From Prolixibacteraceae bacterium (GTDB lineage: Bacteria; Bacteroidota; Bacteroidia; Bacteroidales; Prolixibacteraceae): a stretch of DNA of 64,000 nucleotides. Where the stretch lies: positions 1 through 64,000 of the forward strand of contig JAIBEZ010000113.1 of assembly GCA_019459485.1 (NCBI GenBank). The letters run 5' to 3'. Each line of letters opens with the position of its first letter. Within the stretch, counting starts at the first letter, position 1. The notes under the pieces are model-generated. The model was not told where the DNA came from and ran no database searches. It saw only the letters and a program-made list of their open reading frames with translations. Positions 1 through 8,874 of this stretch are shown here, piece by piece. The position numbers were made by a program, and so were the translations under genes.

Positions 1-1112
1 AAATAAGATTTTCGATTATGATAGCCTGTATTCGGATAGGAAGAAAAATCTAAAACTTCCTGGCCAACAGTTTTAGCAAAAACATCTCCGGATTCTAATA
101 TCGTAAATAACAAACGCGGGTCTCCCGGTTCAAACTCGTCAACCAGATCCTGTGTAGGTGTATCAAATCCCCATGCACCTGTTGGCCCACGCGGTGATGT
201 GTAAATTGGAATAAAAGTCCCGTAAATTGAGAGTGCTGGATTGTCGCCCCTAATTATCGTAAATATTGGTTCTGCAGTTACATGGCTGTTCACTAGAAAC
301 AAATCCTGATATTCTACATTCAGGGAGAATGCCTTTGAATCGATCACTTTTTTCGCTGCATCCCTGGCTTTTGCAAACAGGCTGACATCATCTTTTGCAA
401 AAAATAAATAAACCCTGGCCTGTAGTGCCCACACAGCTTCTTTGTTAACTCGCCCTATTTCACTTTGTGGCATTGCGTTTTTTGAGGGTAGGCTACTTTC
501 TGCCTCTGCAGCATTAAGATCCTGAATAATAAAATTAAAAGTTTCCAGCGAAGAAGCCCTTTTTAGTTTGTTACTGTTATCTACAGTCAGCGTTTTATCA
601 ACAAGAGGTACACCACCATACACTCTGGCAAGTTCAAAATAAAAGAAAGCACGCAAAAATTTAATCTCGGCCAGATAGCGGTTTTTTGTATTTTCATTTA
701 GCAAATAACCTTCTGCATCTATTAAATCATTCTTTGGAAAATTATCTAACGCAACGTTGCAATTTCCAATTCCTAAATAACAACTGGCCCAAAAGCTTTG
801 TAAGCTTACATTACTTGATAAAGCTCTGCCATATCCAAGGTCAGTTACAAATGGCCGATCTCCGGCATCAGATCCGCCTTTATCGCTATCATCAGTGGCC
901 ATGTTTCCCAATTCTGCCCGGGGAGCTTCATAACCCCAGAAATCATACAGCCCCTGATAACATTGAACCAATGATTTAAAACCAGCATTTGGTGACTGAT
1001 AGAAATTGTTTTCTGATTGAACTCCTAATGGCGGGCGATCAAGAAAAGTTTTTTCGCATGATGCTAACCCCAACAGGGTCACGCAAAGCATAATATATTG
1101 TAATTTTTTCAT
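1..1112 (-). CDS. SusD/RagB-family nutrient-binding lipoprotein (C-terminus cut by window edge)
   Basis: Partial gene: about 370 codons from the N-terminus are present and the frame is open to the window edge. It begins MKKLQYIMLC and has a lipoprotein signal with the acceptor Cys at residue 19 (LGLASC), followed by the CEKTFLDRPP segment usual for SusD proteins. The TPR-like helical body is seen in stretches such as FLRAFFYFELARVYGGVPLV. SusD proteins sit on the cell surface and form the lid of a SusC channel, binding glycans. The ATG lies 10 bp downstream of the susC stop on the same strand, so the two are co-transcribed. The substrate cannot be read from this sequence. Confidence 0.93.
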   Translation of the reverse strand, partial: MKKLQYIMLCVTLLGLASCEKTFLDRPPLGVQSENNFYQSPNAGFKSLVQCYQGLYDFWGYEAPRAELGNMATDDSDKGGSDAGDRPFVTDLGYGRALSSNVSLQSFWASCYLGIGNCNVALDNFPKNDLIDAEGYLLNENTKNRYLAEIKFLRAFFYFELARVYGGVPLVDKTLTVDNSNKLKRASSLETFNFIIQDLNAAEAESSLPSKNAMPQSEIGRVNKEAVWALQARVYLFFAKDDVSLFAKARDAAKKVIDSKAFSLNVEYQDLFLVNSHVTAEPIFTIIRGDNPALSIYGTFIPIYTSPRGPTGAWGFDTPTQDLVDEFEPGDPRLLFTILESGDVFAKTVGQEVLDFSSYPNTGYHNRKSY

Positions 1113-1122
1113 CGTTTTTATA

Positions 1123-4100
1123 TTAAAATTTTGTATTGATACCTATCATGAAAGTTCTGGCCTGTGGATAATATCCCTGGTCAATTCCTGTAAGTTTCGG
1201 ATCTGATGCTCCAATTTCAGGATCAAGTCCGGAGTAGCCGGTGATAGTTAATAGATTCTGAGCCCCTACAAAAAACCGTAACTGGCTTATATTGGCTTTT
1301 TTAAGGTATCTATTTGAAAATCTATACCCTAATTGCATATTTTTCAAGCGCAGGTATGAACCATCTTCAACAAAGTAATCTGAAACACTATTATTTAATC
1401 CCTGGTTTTGTGATATCTTATGGAATTGGTCAGTACTTCCTTCACCATTCCATGATTTATCGATAAATCCTTTGGTTGCATTATAATAACCAGTACCTGA
1501 TTCTGTATCATACCGCTGAATATTCATCACATCGTTGCCTTGTGATCCCTGAAAAAACATACTCAAATCAAATCCTTTATACACCGCATTTACAGTTAAA
1601 CCATAAACAAAATCCGGCCATGGATTACCAATCATTGTGCGGTCAAGCGCATCAAGAACTTCATCATCATTGATGTCTTTAAAACGCACATCGCCCGGTG
1701 AAGAAACATCTCTTTGAGGACTATCCTCAACCTGCTGTGCATTTTGAAAAATACCGTTCGTAAGGTATCCGTAATAATAGCCAACCGGCATCCCGACTTC
1801 TGTCTTTGTAATTACTTCACCTAAATGTGCAGTAGCAAAAATAGGTTCGCCATTGCCTAACTTGGTAACTTTATTCCTATAGGCCGATATATTGCCATCT
1901 ATGCTATAACTAAAATCACCAATTTCATCTTTATAGGATAGTTCAAACTCCCAACCTTTATTTTGCATATTACCAGCATTTGAATAAGGTGAATTTGGGT
2001 ACCCTAAGGTTGAAGGAAGAGGTACGATCAAAAGCATATTATCAATTTTCTTGTCAAAATAATCTGCAATAAGATTTAGTTTACCATTAAAGAAAGTCAG
2101 GTCTAAACCAATATCCAATTGTTTTGATGTCTCCCATCTCAATACAGGATTACCTGATGATATACGTCCGGCACCTATAGCAGGTGAACTTTCATTGCCG
2201 AATAAATAGCGGCCAAAAGTATTTCCGTAGCCTGACAAATAAGCTCCGCCTCCAATATTTTGATTTCCGATTTGTCCATAACTGGCTCTAAGTTTGCCAT
2301 CAGTTAGCCAACCGTTTTGGTTATCTTTAAAAAAGCTTTCTTCTGTGAACCTCCAAGCTCCGGAAACTGAAGGAAAGGTTCCCCATTGGTACCCGTCAGC
2401 AAAACGAGATGATCCATCCCGGCGAATATTTACGGCGACTATGTATTTACTTGCATAATCAAATCCGACACGTCCGAAATAGGAACTGATCGCGTTAGAA
2501 TATGAATATCCTGAAACGGCAGGATTTATGGTACCTGCGTTAATGATTCTCATATCCTGATCGTTGTTCACAAGTCCCTGAATAGAGGCGCCAAATTGTG
2601 AGCTTTTAGTTACCTCACCTGATATACCACCCAAAGCTGTAACACGAGTTTTTCCCCAGGTTTGATCAAAATTCAGTGTATTTTCCAACACAAAATAGTT
2701 GGTATTGTATGAGTAATTGCCAACCGTATTATAAGTGCTGTTATCAAATGAATTTAAAGAATATTGCGGAGAAAATACATCAGACAATGCACGGGTTAAA
2801 TCCATCCCGACTCTACTTTGAAAAGTAAGTGGTTTTACTATTTTGACTTCAGCGGTTACGCCTCCTTTTATAGTGACTACATCATATTTATTCTGACGAA
2901 GTCTTTCTATTTGCGCTACAGGATTACGCTTATTTGAATACAAAACGCCAGAGTATCTTGAAAAGGTATTGTTAGGTTCGTAACCAAGATTTATTCCTTC
3001 CAAAAATGAGGGCAGATCTTTAAGATTGTCCCGATACACTGGTGTAATAGGATCAGCAGTCATTGCGCTGAAAATAGTACCGGTAAAAGGATTGTTCTCG
3101 TCGATAGTTCGTCGTCCCTCATATACTAAACCGAAATTGGAACTGATTTTAACTGATTTACTAACTTGTGAATTGATATTATTTCTCCATGATATACGTT
3201 CATAATCAGAGCCTTCTATTATTCCTTTCTGATTTAAATAGCCAAGGCTTGATAGGTAGTTTACCGTTTTATTACCCCCACTTACACTGAAATTGTGGTT
3301 TTGCATAGGAGCATTTTGTTTTGTAATCTCTTTCCACCAATCGGTCCCGTTTGGTCCTGAATTGGATGAAACAAAGCGTAATACTGAATCAACTCTTTCA
3401 GGAGAGGAAAAATCGAATTGAAGCGTTGCACCTGCATTTGTCGCGGCCAGATTCTTGAATTCGATAAATTCCCGGGCATTGAGCATTTCCGGACGCTTCC
3501 AGGCAGACTGAAATCCCATATAATTATCGTACGAAAATGTCACTTTATTATTTTCCGAACCAGATTTGGTTGTTACGATAATTACCCCGTTAGATGCTCT
3601 TGACCCGTAAATGGCAGCAACTGAGGCATCTTTATGTACAGCTATTGATTCAATATCATTAGGGTTTAAATAATTTATATCGTTCTGAGGTAAGCCATCA
3701 ACAACATACAAAGGATCTGTGCTGCCATTTATTGAGCCAATTCCACGAACATGCACTACTGATGCAGAACCCGGACTTCCGCTGCTTTGTGAAACAGTTA
3801 CGCCGGCAGCTTTACCTTGCAGAATATCTGCCACGCTTCGTACCGGCATTTTATTAATCTGACTTGCCTTTACTATTGATACTGCTCCCGTTATTTCCTT
3901 TTTTGTAACAGATCCATATCCAACTACAACGACTTCCTTAATTTCTGAGATTGATTCCTCCAAAACTATTTTCATATCCTGCCCAAAACTGGCCAAAATC
4001 TCTTTAGTTGTAAAGCCAACCATTGTAATTACCAATGTATTTTCTTCAGGATTAATTTGAATCTGAAAATTTCCATTCATATCAGTGGAAGCGCCTTTTG

Positions 4101-4269
4101 TTGTCCCTTTGACAGCTACAGTTGCACCTGGTAGAGGCTCCCCACGAACATCGGATACATTACCTGCTACTCTTTGACTTTGTGCCATTGTTTCTTGCTG
4201 GCAGAAGACCATAAGCAATGTGATGACTAAGAATAGTAGCTTTTTCTTGCTTGTAAATAGTTTTTTCAT
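1123..4269 (-). CDS. SusC/RagA-family TonB-linked outer membrane transporter
   Basis: A 1048-residue protein, the usual SusC length. An N-terminal signal peptide (residues 1 to about 29, ending MAQ) is followed by a carboxypeptidase-regulatory-like beta-sandwich (about 33-110). Next comes the SusC signature EVVVVGYGS and a plug domain with DPLYVVDGLPQNDINYLNP and ASNGVIIVTTKSG, then a large beta-barrel ending with an aromatic-rich C-terminus (GINTKF). It imports glycan breakdown products across the outer membrane using TonB energy and is paired with the SusD gene directly downstream. No separate STN domain is present, so it is a plain importer rather than a signal-transducing receptor. Confidence 0.97.
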   Translation of the reverse strand: MKKLFTSKKKLLFLVITLLMVFCQQETMAQSQRVAGNVSDVRGEPLPGATVAVKGTTKGASTDMNGNFQIQINPEENTLVITMVGFTTKEILASFGQDMKIVLEESISEIKEVVVVGYGSVTKKEITGAVSIVKASQINKMPVRSVADILQGKAAGVTVSQSSGSPGSASVVHVRGIGSINGSTDPLYVVDGLPQNDINYLNPNDIESIAVHKDASVAAIYGSRASNGVIIVTTKSGSENNKVTFSYDNYMGFQSAWKRPEMLNAREFIEFKNLAATNAGATLQFDFSSPERVDSVLRFVSSNSGPNGTDWWKEITKQNAPMQNHNFSVSGGNKTVNYLSSLGYLNQKGIIEGSDYERISWRNNINSQVSKSVKISSNFGLVYEGRRTIDENNPFTGTIFSAMTADPITPVYRDNLKDLPSFLEGINLGYEPNNTFSRYSGVLYSNKRNPVAQIERLRQNKYDVVTIKGGVTAEVKIVKPLTFQSRVGMDLTRALSDVFSPQYSLNSFDNSTYNTVGNYSYNTNYFVLENTLNFDQTWGKTRVTALGGISGEVTKSSQFGASIQGLVNNDQDMRIINAGTINPAVSGYSYSNAISSYFGRVGFDYASKYIVAVNIRRDGSSRFADGYQWGTFPSVSGAWRFTEESFFKDNQNGWLTDGKLRASYGQIGNQNIGGGAYLSGYGNTFGRYLFGNESSPAIGAGRISSGNPVLRWETSKQLDIGLDLTFFNGKLNLIADYFDKKIDNMLLIVPLPSTLGYPNSPYSNAGNMQNKGWEFELSYKDEIGDFSYSIDGNISAYRNKVTKLGNGEPIFATAHLGEVITKTEVGMPVGYYYGYLTNGIFQNAQQVEDSPQRDVSSPGDVRFKDINDDEVLDALDRTMIGNPWPDFVYGLTVNAVYKGFDLSMFFQGSQGNDVMNIQRYDTESGTGYYNATKGFIDKSWNGEGSTDQFHKISQNQGLNNSVSDYFVEDGSYLRLKNMQLGYRFSNRYLKKANISQLRFFVGAQNLLTITGYSGLDPEIGASDPKLTGIDQGYYPQARTFMIGINTKF

Positions 4270-4389
4270 TTTATAAAGGTTTAAATAGTGATATTAAAAG
4301 TGATGAATACGATTTACTCTCCCAAAGACTGAAACTCCGGATAAGTTTTAACTTTAAAGGAATATCATTCTGATTATCGGACGTTAACT

Positions 4390-5991
4390 TCATTTTTTAT
4401 AAACTTCAAATTCCCAGAAAGAAAAGGCCCAAATACTTTCGATACGTTTATTTAGTAACAGTTTGACATATCTTGAATCCGTTGCTGTAAAAGAATGGTT
4501 TACATCACCTCCCACTCCAGTTTTTGTAGAGAATACGGTAGTAAAATTTACATCATCAACAGATAACTGAATTGCATAATCTGTAGCATAAGCTCCTTCC
4601 CATTTTATGGACACTTTACTTATATTTTGAACGGAACCCAGATCAACTTTCCACCATTGGTTATCAGCAACTGCGCTAAACCATCTGGTTGAGAGATCAC
4701 CATCATTTGACAAGCTTTCTGTATTTCCTCCCCCAGAAGATGTTGCTTTTTTATTTAAGGCCAGATTATTCGATATTGGGTTCTCGGTTATCGGTGTAGG
4801 TACAAATATTGGAGTATTGCCCTGATTTTTCATTTTATCCGAGGCAAGTATTACAAAAGCGGCCTCGGCAATATACCAGTTAGGCTTTTCACTTCCTGCC
4901 GTATTAAAAGATAGTATGTGGTTTAAATAGACATCAACTCTGGCCTTATCATTTATTACTGCAGCAGCATAGCATACCACCGCCCATGGGTAGCCACCCG
5001 CATCATATACTATTCCTTTATACCAATCAGGATATTTGGAATTGAAAGTACTGTACAGCAAGTTTGCCCTTTCTGAGGTTGGGTTTATCACCCCAAACAT
5101 ACCCGGATATAACTGACAGGTGGCATCCGCATAAAAAACGGACCACTTTGAATTTGTGGCTCCACTTGACCCGTTATCGTTCCAGTTATACATGGTTCCT
5201 CTCCATAGCTGACTTTCAATTCCAGATGTATTTGCATCTAACAGTGTCTGGAAATGTGCTGCATTGTTCTGGGCAAGCACATTACTTTGCAGCCAGATCA
5301 TAGATTTTAACCCTTCGTTCACTTCGGCATTGTCCATTAAATATTTGGCACCGTGGACATAAGAATCGACTGACAGACCATCATTATCATCAGGGCTAAA
5401 AGTTGAAGGTACTATGTTTGCTTGGTTGTCTATACATTTTTCAAGTGCATCACCAATTAAGATCAATTTTGAAGAATAACCATTTAGCCAGGTTTTATCA
5501 GATGGAGATATCACACCGAGATCTTTCGCGAGTGACAAAAATGTTGCGGCATAAGAGTCAACCGAATCATAGGTACCATTGGTAGTTTGCCCGGAACCAT
5601 AATAATCATATATAGATCCTGCTATTTCAGGGTTTCCTGTGACAGGATTAATATGTCCGTTGAGCTTATTCATGTACCAAACCATCCATTTCTTTACTGC
5701 CGAAATGTTATCGGCGGTCGGTACTTTAAGCAGAGCCCTACAAGCAATGTTGGCGAAATAGGGTGATATCCTGCTTCCTGAATTCTTGGTATCAGTAAAT
5801 GCACCATCAGCCAACTGAGTCGATAAAATATATTTAATCTGATAGTCTATCATGGTGTCATATATACTCTTCACCGGTTCGACAGGCTTTGTATTGGGAT
5901 TTTCTTTTGGAACTGCAATGGTTTTATCCTCAGTGCATGCTCCTATTCCCAATAAACTTATAAATAACACCGCAGTGATTCGTTTTTTCAT
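4390..5991 (-). CDS. Lipoprotein with putative alpha/alpha-barrel glycosidase-like domain and C-terminal discoidin (F5/8 type C) domain
   Basis: A 533-residue predicted lipoprotein (signal ending GIGAC, Cys19). Residues of about 45-390 are rich in helices with repeated aromatic hairpins (MVWYMNKLNG, DSVDSYAATFLSLA, WYIAEAAFVILA). This resembles six-hairpin glycosidase or terpenoid-cyclase-like toroids, but I could not assign a glycoside hydrolase family. Residues of about 407-533 are an F5/8 type C (discoidin) carbohydrate-binding module, starting LALNKKATSS and containing NQWWKVDLG and SRYVKLLL. It sits upstream of susC in the same direction, so a surface enzyme or binding protein for the imported glycan is likely. 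The module closely resembles the two modules of the next gene. Confidence 0.75.
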   Translation of the reverse strand: MKKRITAVLFISLLGIGACTEDKTIAVPKENPNTKPVEPVKSIYDTMIDYQIKYILSTQLADGAFTDTKNSGSRISPYFANIACRALLKVPTADNISAVKKWMVWYMNKLNGHINPVTGNPEIAGSIYDYYGSGQTTNGTYDSVDSYAATFLSLAKDLGVISPSDKTWLNGYSSKLILIGDALEKCIDNQANIVPSTFSPDDNDGLSVDSYVHGAKYLMDNAEVNEGLKSMIWLQSNVLAQNNAAHFQTLLDANTSGIESQLWRGTMYNWNDNGSSGATNSKWSVFYADATCQLYPGMFGVINPTSERANLLYSTFNSKYPDWYKGIVYDAGGYPWAVVCYAAAVINDKARVDVYLNHILSFNTAGSEKPNWYIAEAAFVILASDKMKNQGNTPIFVPTPITENPISNNLALNKKATSSGGGNTESLSNDGDLSTRWFSAVADNQWWKVDLGSVQNISKVSIKWEGAYATDYAIQLSVDDVNFTTVFSTKTGVGGDVNHSFTATDSRYVKLLLNKRIESIWAFSFWEFEVYKK

Positions 5992-6096
5992 GCCTGTGTA
6001 GATTATTAATACTATAGCTTGTTACGGCTTGTTTAAACGCCCAGTTTTGAATAATAGAGTCATTCTAAAAAACACATAGAATGACTCCATACGCCT

Positions 6097-7248
6097 TTAA
6101 TCAAATACTTCGAATTCCCAGAAAGTCATTTCCCATGGAGTTCCTTTCTTAGTAAGTAATAGTTTCACGTATCGGGCTTCTACGGCATCAAACGAATGAG
6201 AAACATTTCCTCCAGCACCGATGGTTGTGGAAAATACCGTCTTAAAGGTTACATTGTCAAGTGATACTTGTATAGCATAGCCGGAAGCAAAAGCGCCTTC
6301 CCATTTTATACTGACTTTATTGATTTCTTTAGCCGCGCCTAGGTCTACTGCCCACCACTGGTTGTCTTCTCCATCTGCAAACCATGCGCTGGATAAATCT
6401 CCATCATTTCCTCTGGCCTCTGGCGGACGATTTGCTGCATTGAGAGGTCTGGATGATGTAGCTGGTTTATTTAATGCTAAATTTACCGAAGTATAAACTT
6501 CCAATTCCCAGAAAGTCATTTCCCATGGAGTTCCTTTTTTAGTGAGCAAGAGTTTTACGTATCGGGCATCTATAGGATCAAAAGAATGAGTAACATTTCC
6601 ACCTACTCCAGTTGTTGTAGAGAATACGTTGGTAAAGTTTACATTATCAACAGATACTTGAATTGTATAGCCAGAAGCAAAGGCGCCTTCCCACTTTATC
6701 ACAACTTCATCTATCTTTTTAGCCGCGCCCAGGTCAACTGCCCACCACTGGTTGACTTCTCCATCTGCAAACCATGCGCTGGATAAATCTCCATCATTTC
6801 CTCTCGCCTCTGGCGGACGATTTGCTGCATTGAGAGGTCTGGATGATGTAGCTGGTTTATTTAATGCCAGGTTTCCATTGTCAACAACAATGGGCGGTGC
6901 TATATATTCAAATCCCGCCAGGGCTTTAGATCCTTTTGCGTTGGTTACGCTAACTGTGCCTGCACTCCCAGCTCCAACTACTGCTTTAATACTCGTCGAT
7001 GAAATAACATCAAAGGACGCAGCTGGTTTACCGCCAAAACTTACAGATTTAACATCGATGAAGTTTATGCCTGTTATTGTAATTGTATCTCCTGTTTTTC
7101 CTGTTAATGGAGCAAAAGATTCAATTTTTGGCATAGCCGATACTGTGATTTTGGTATTTGGATCATAGGGTTGAGCTCCTTGATACTCATCACATGAACT
7201 AAGTATGAATAAACATACGATGATTAATGGTAGTACAATTTTTCTCAT
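6097..7248 (-). CDS. IPT/TIG-domain lipoprotein with two tandem discoidin (F5/8 type C) modules
   Basis: A 383-residue lipoprotein (Cys19 in FILSSC). Residues of about 40-115 form an IPT/TIG immunoglobulin-like domain (PLTGKTGDTITITGINF, SVSFGGKPA), as in SusE/F-like surface glycan-binding proteins. Two discoidin modules follow (about 127-254 and 257-383), nearly identical to each other and related to the module in the downstream gene. There is no catalytic domain, so it probably binds glycan at the cell surface for the SusCD system. It is the first gene of the locus after the ROK regulator and is preceded by a 270-bp AT-rich intergenic region. Confidence 0.85.
   Translation of the reverse strand: MRKIVLPLIIVCLFILSSCDEYQGAQPYDPNTKITVSAMPKIESFAPLTGKTGDTITITGINFIDVKSVSFGGKPAASFDVISSTSIKAVVGAGSAGTVSVTNAKGSKALAGFEYIAPPIVVDNGNLALNKPATSSRPLNAANRPPEARGNDGDLSSAWFADGEVNQWWAVDLGAAKKIDEVVIKWEGAFASGYTIQVSVDNVNFTNVFSTTTGVGGNVTHSFDPIDARYVKLLLTKKGTPWEMTFWELEVYTSVNLALNKPATSSRPLNAANRPPEARGNDGDLSSAWFADGEDNQWWAVDLGAAKEINKVSIKWEGAFASGYAIQVSLDNVTFKTVFSTTIGAGGNVSHSFDAVEARYVKLLLTKKGTPWEMTFWEFEVFD
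6108..6877 (-). repeat. 390-bp tandem duplication encoding the two discoidin modules
   Basis: Two copies of roughly 380 bp lie 390 bp (130 codons) apart. For example, gaaagtcatttcccatggag is at 6121 and again at 6511, and tggcggacgatttgctgcat at 6421 and 6811. The segment from the ccatctgcaaaccatgcgct run to ttaatgc is almost unchanged between copies, while other parts differ by scattered substitutions. This pattern fits a recent duplication or gene conversion of one module. Confidence 0.9.
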
Positions 7249-7336
7249 GATTTTTTCTTTAATATAGTTAGTGCCTCTTAAAATGTACTTCTTGAAATAA
7301 TACAGTGCTAAGTAATGAATTAAATTAATAACCTCC

Positions 7337-7385
7337 TAATAATTAATAAATAATTTTAATAATTAATAAATAATTATTAATTTAA
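7337..7385. repeat. AT-rich 20-bp tandem repeat and candidate ROK operator upstream of the glycan locus
   Basis: The 19-mer taataattaataaataatt occurs at 7337-7355 and again at 7357-7375. It is followed by ataattattaatttaa (7370-7385), which matches the sequence just upstream of the ROK regulator (8747-8762) at 15 of 16 positions. The location, in front of the first lipoprotein gene and in front of the regulator itself, fits an operator for the ROK protein. The sequence is almost pure A/T, so chance similarity is a real possibility. Confidence 0.35.
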
Positions 7386-7518
7386 TATATTTATTTGTGC
7401 GTTGAAAAAAGTTGAGGAATCTGATAAAGGCAATACGACTGAACATGGACTGAGTAACTTAGTCCAGACAGAATATTATTAACAAAAGCTACAGAAATTC
7501 AAAAGCCGGGGTATTGGC

Positions 7519-8745
7519 TTAGGCGCTGTAAAAGAGTTTGTCCCGAAGTATATAGCAGGCTCCGATTACCCCTGCTTTTGAACCCAATGAAGACATTTTC
7601 AACTCCATGTCAAGACTCACCAGACTGAGAGAATATTTATGTATGCTTGTTCGTAAAGGCAAACGGAGGTACATGCCTGTTTCAGCCAATGCACCACCGA
7701 GTATAACCAATTCCGGATTAAAAATATTGATTAACATGGATAAGTATCGACCCATTTGACTTCCAATTTCATCTAAAATTTCAATGGCAAGGGTATCTTC
7801 ATTTTCGATAATCGCTTTTATAATGTCATCGATAGTAATTTCATCAATGGCCTTTCTACCTGAAAGAATTGATTTAGAACCGTTTTCGAGTGCTTTTTTG
7901 AATTTTCGTTCGAGTGCAATACCCGAAATCTCGGTTTCAAGGCAACCTTTTTTACCACAGTGGCAAATTATCTCGTTGTCAAATACTGGACTGTGCCCAA
8001 ATTCACCGGAATAACCCGACTTGCCATAATATAATTGCCCATTACTAATGATTCCAATCCCAACACCCCAACCAATGTTTACAAAAAGTACATCCTTCTC
8101 ATTTTGGACCGCTCCACAATTATATTCTCCGTAAGTCATGGCACGCGTATCGTTTTCGAGGAATGTTTTAATGTGAATTTGCGATTCAATGATTTCGCTC
8201 AATGGTTTTTCCTCAAAGAAAAAGTAACTGTAACTGAATCCTTTACGTGAGTTTATTCGGCCACTTAGGTTGATACATGCACCGATAATTTTATCACGTG
8301 GAACTTTGGAGTCGGCAACAAACTTATTAATGATAGAACAGAGAGAAAAAAGTGACTCCCTGGTGTTATCAAGCGTATAAGATATGCTTTCAGAAAGCTT
8401 CACAAAATTATTTTTGAAATCCTGTATCCCGATGCTGATCGAATTTCTTTTAACTTCAACACCCAGATAATAACAAGCGCCTGGATTTATGCCATATTGG
8501 GACGATCGTCTTCCACCAGCACCACTACCAACCTTACCTGTCTCATAAATTATGCTTTCTTCGATCAATTCTGAGATGATTTTCGTAACTGTTGGTATGC
8601 TAAAATCAGTTTCCTTGCCCAGTTCTGCAATGGTCGCTTCGCCAGTTAGGGTTAAACGTTTCAGGATGCTCTTTTTCAGTTTGATCAGCTTGAGTGCCGA
8701 AAGTGAAATATCTTCAGGATTATCCAATAGAAAAGACAAACTCAT
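7519..8745 (-). CDS. ROK-family transcriptional regulator
   Basis: A 408-residue ROK protein of the NagC/Mlc/XylR type. Residues of about 23-75 form a winged helix-turn-helix (TIAELGKETDFSIPTVTKII), followed by the GAGGRRSSQYGINP linker that starts the ROK fold. The sugar-kinase-like domain carries NIGWGVGIG (phosphate-loop-like), a histidine in GEFGHSP (His251) and the zinc-binding ROK signature CHCGKKGCLE (261-270). Proteins of this type repress sugar-utilisation genes and are released by a sugar or sugar phosphate. It lies directly upstream of the SusCD locus in the same orientation and probably controls it. Confidence 0.93.
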   Translation of the reverse strand: MSLSFLLDNPEDISLSALKLIKLKKSILKRLTLTGEATIAELGKETDFSIPTVTKIISELIEESIIYETGKVGSGAGGRRSSQYGINPGACYYLGVEVKRNSISIGIQDFKNNFVKLSESISYTLDNTRESLFSLCSIINKFVADSKVPRDKIIGACINLSGRINSRKGFSYSYFFFEEKPLSEIIESQIHIKTFLENDTRAMTYGEYNCGAVQNEKDVLFVNIGWGVGIGIISNGQLYYGKSGYSGEFGHSPVFDNEIICHCGKKGCLETEISGIALERKFKKALENGSKSILSGRKAIDEITIDDIIKAIIENEDTLAIEILDEIGSQMGRYLSMLINIFNPELVILGGALAETGMYLRLPLRTSIHKYSLSLVSLDMELKMSSLGSKAGVIGACYILRDKLFYSA

Positions 8746-8746
8746 G

Positions 8747-8762
8747 ATAATTATTAAATTAA
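8747..8762. promoter_or_regulatory. Candidate ROK operator upstream of the regulator gene
   Basis: The 16-mer ataattattaaattaa begins 1 bp upstream of the regulator's start codon and matches 7370-7385 with a single mismatch. Shared sites in front of a regulator and its neighbour are typical of auto-regulation. Low sequence complexity limits the weight of this match. Confidence 0.3.
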
Positions 8763-8874
8763 TTTAATTTGAATACGATTATTTTGCAAGCATCAACAAA
8801 ATATATTCTCCATTATTAAATGCAAATGTATTGAATTTGATTTACAACAGATATAATTTAGAAAGTATTTTCAA

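Noticed and set aside
6752-7168. 138-codon plus-strand frame over the IPT/discoidin gene
   Set aside because: Antisense to a well-supported gene; no motif.
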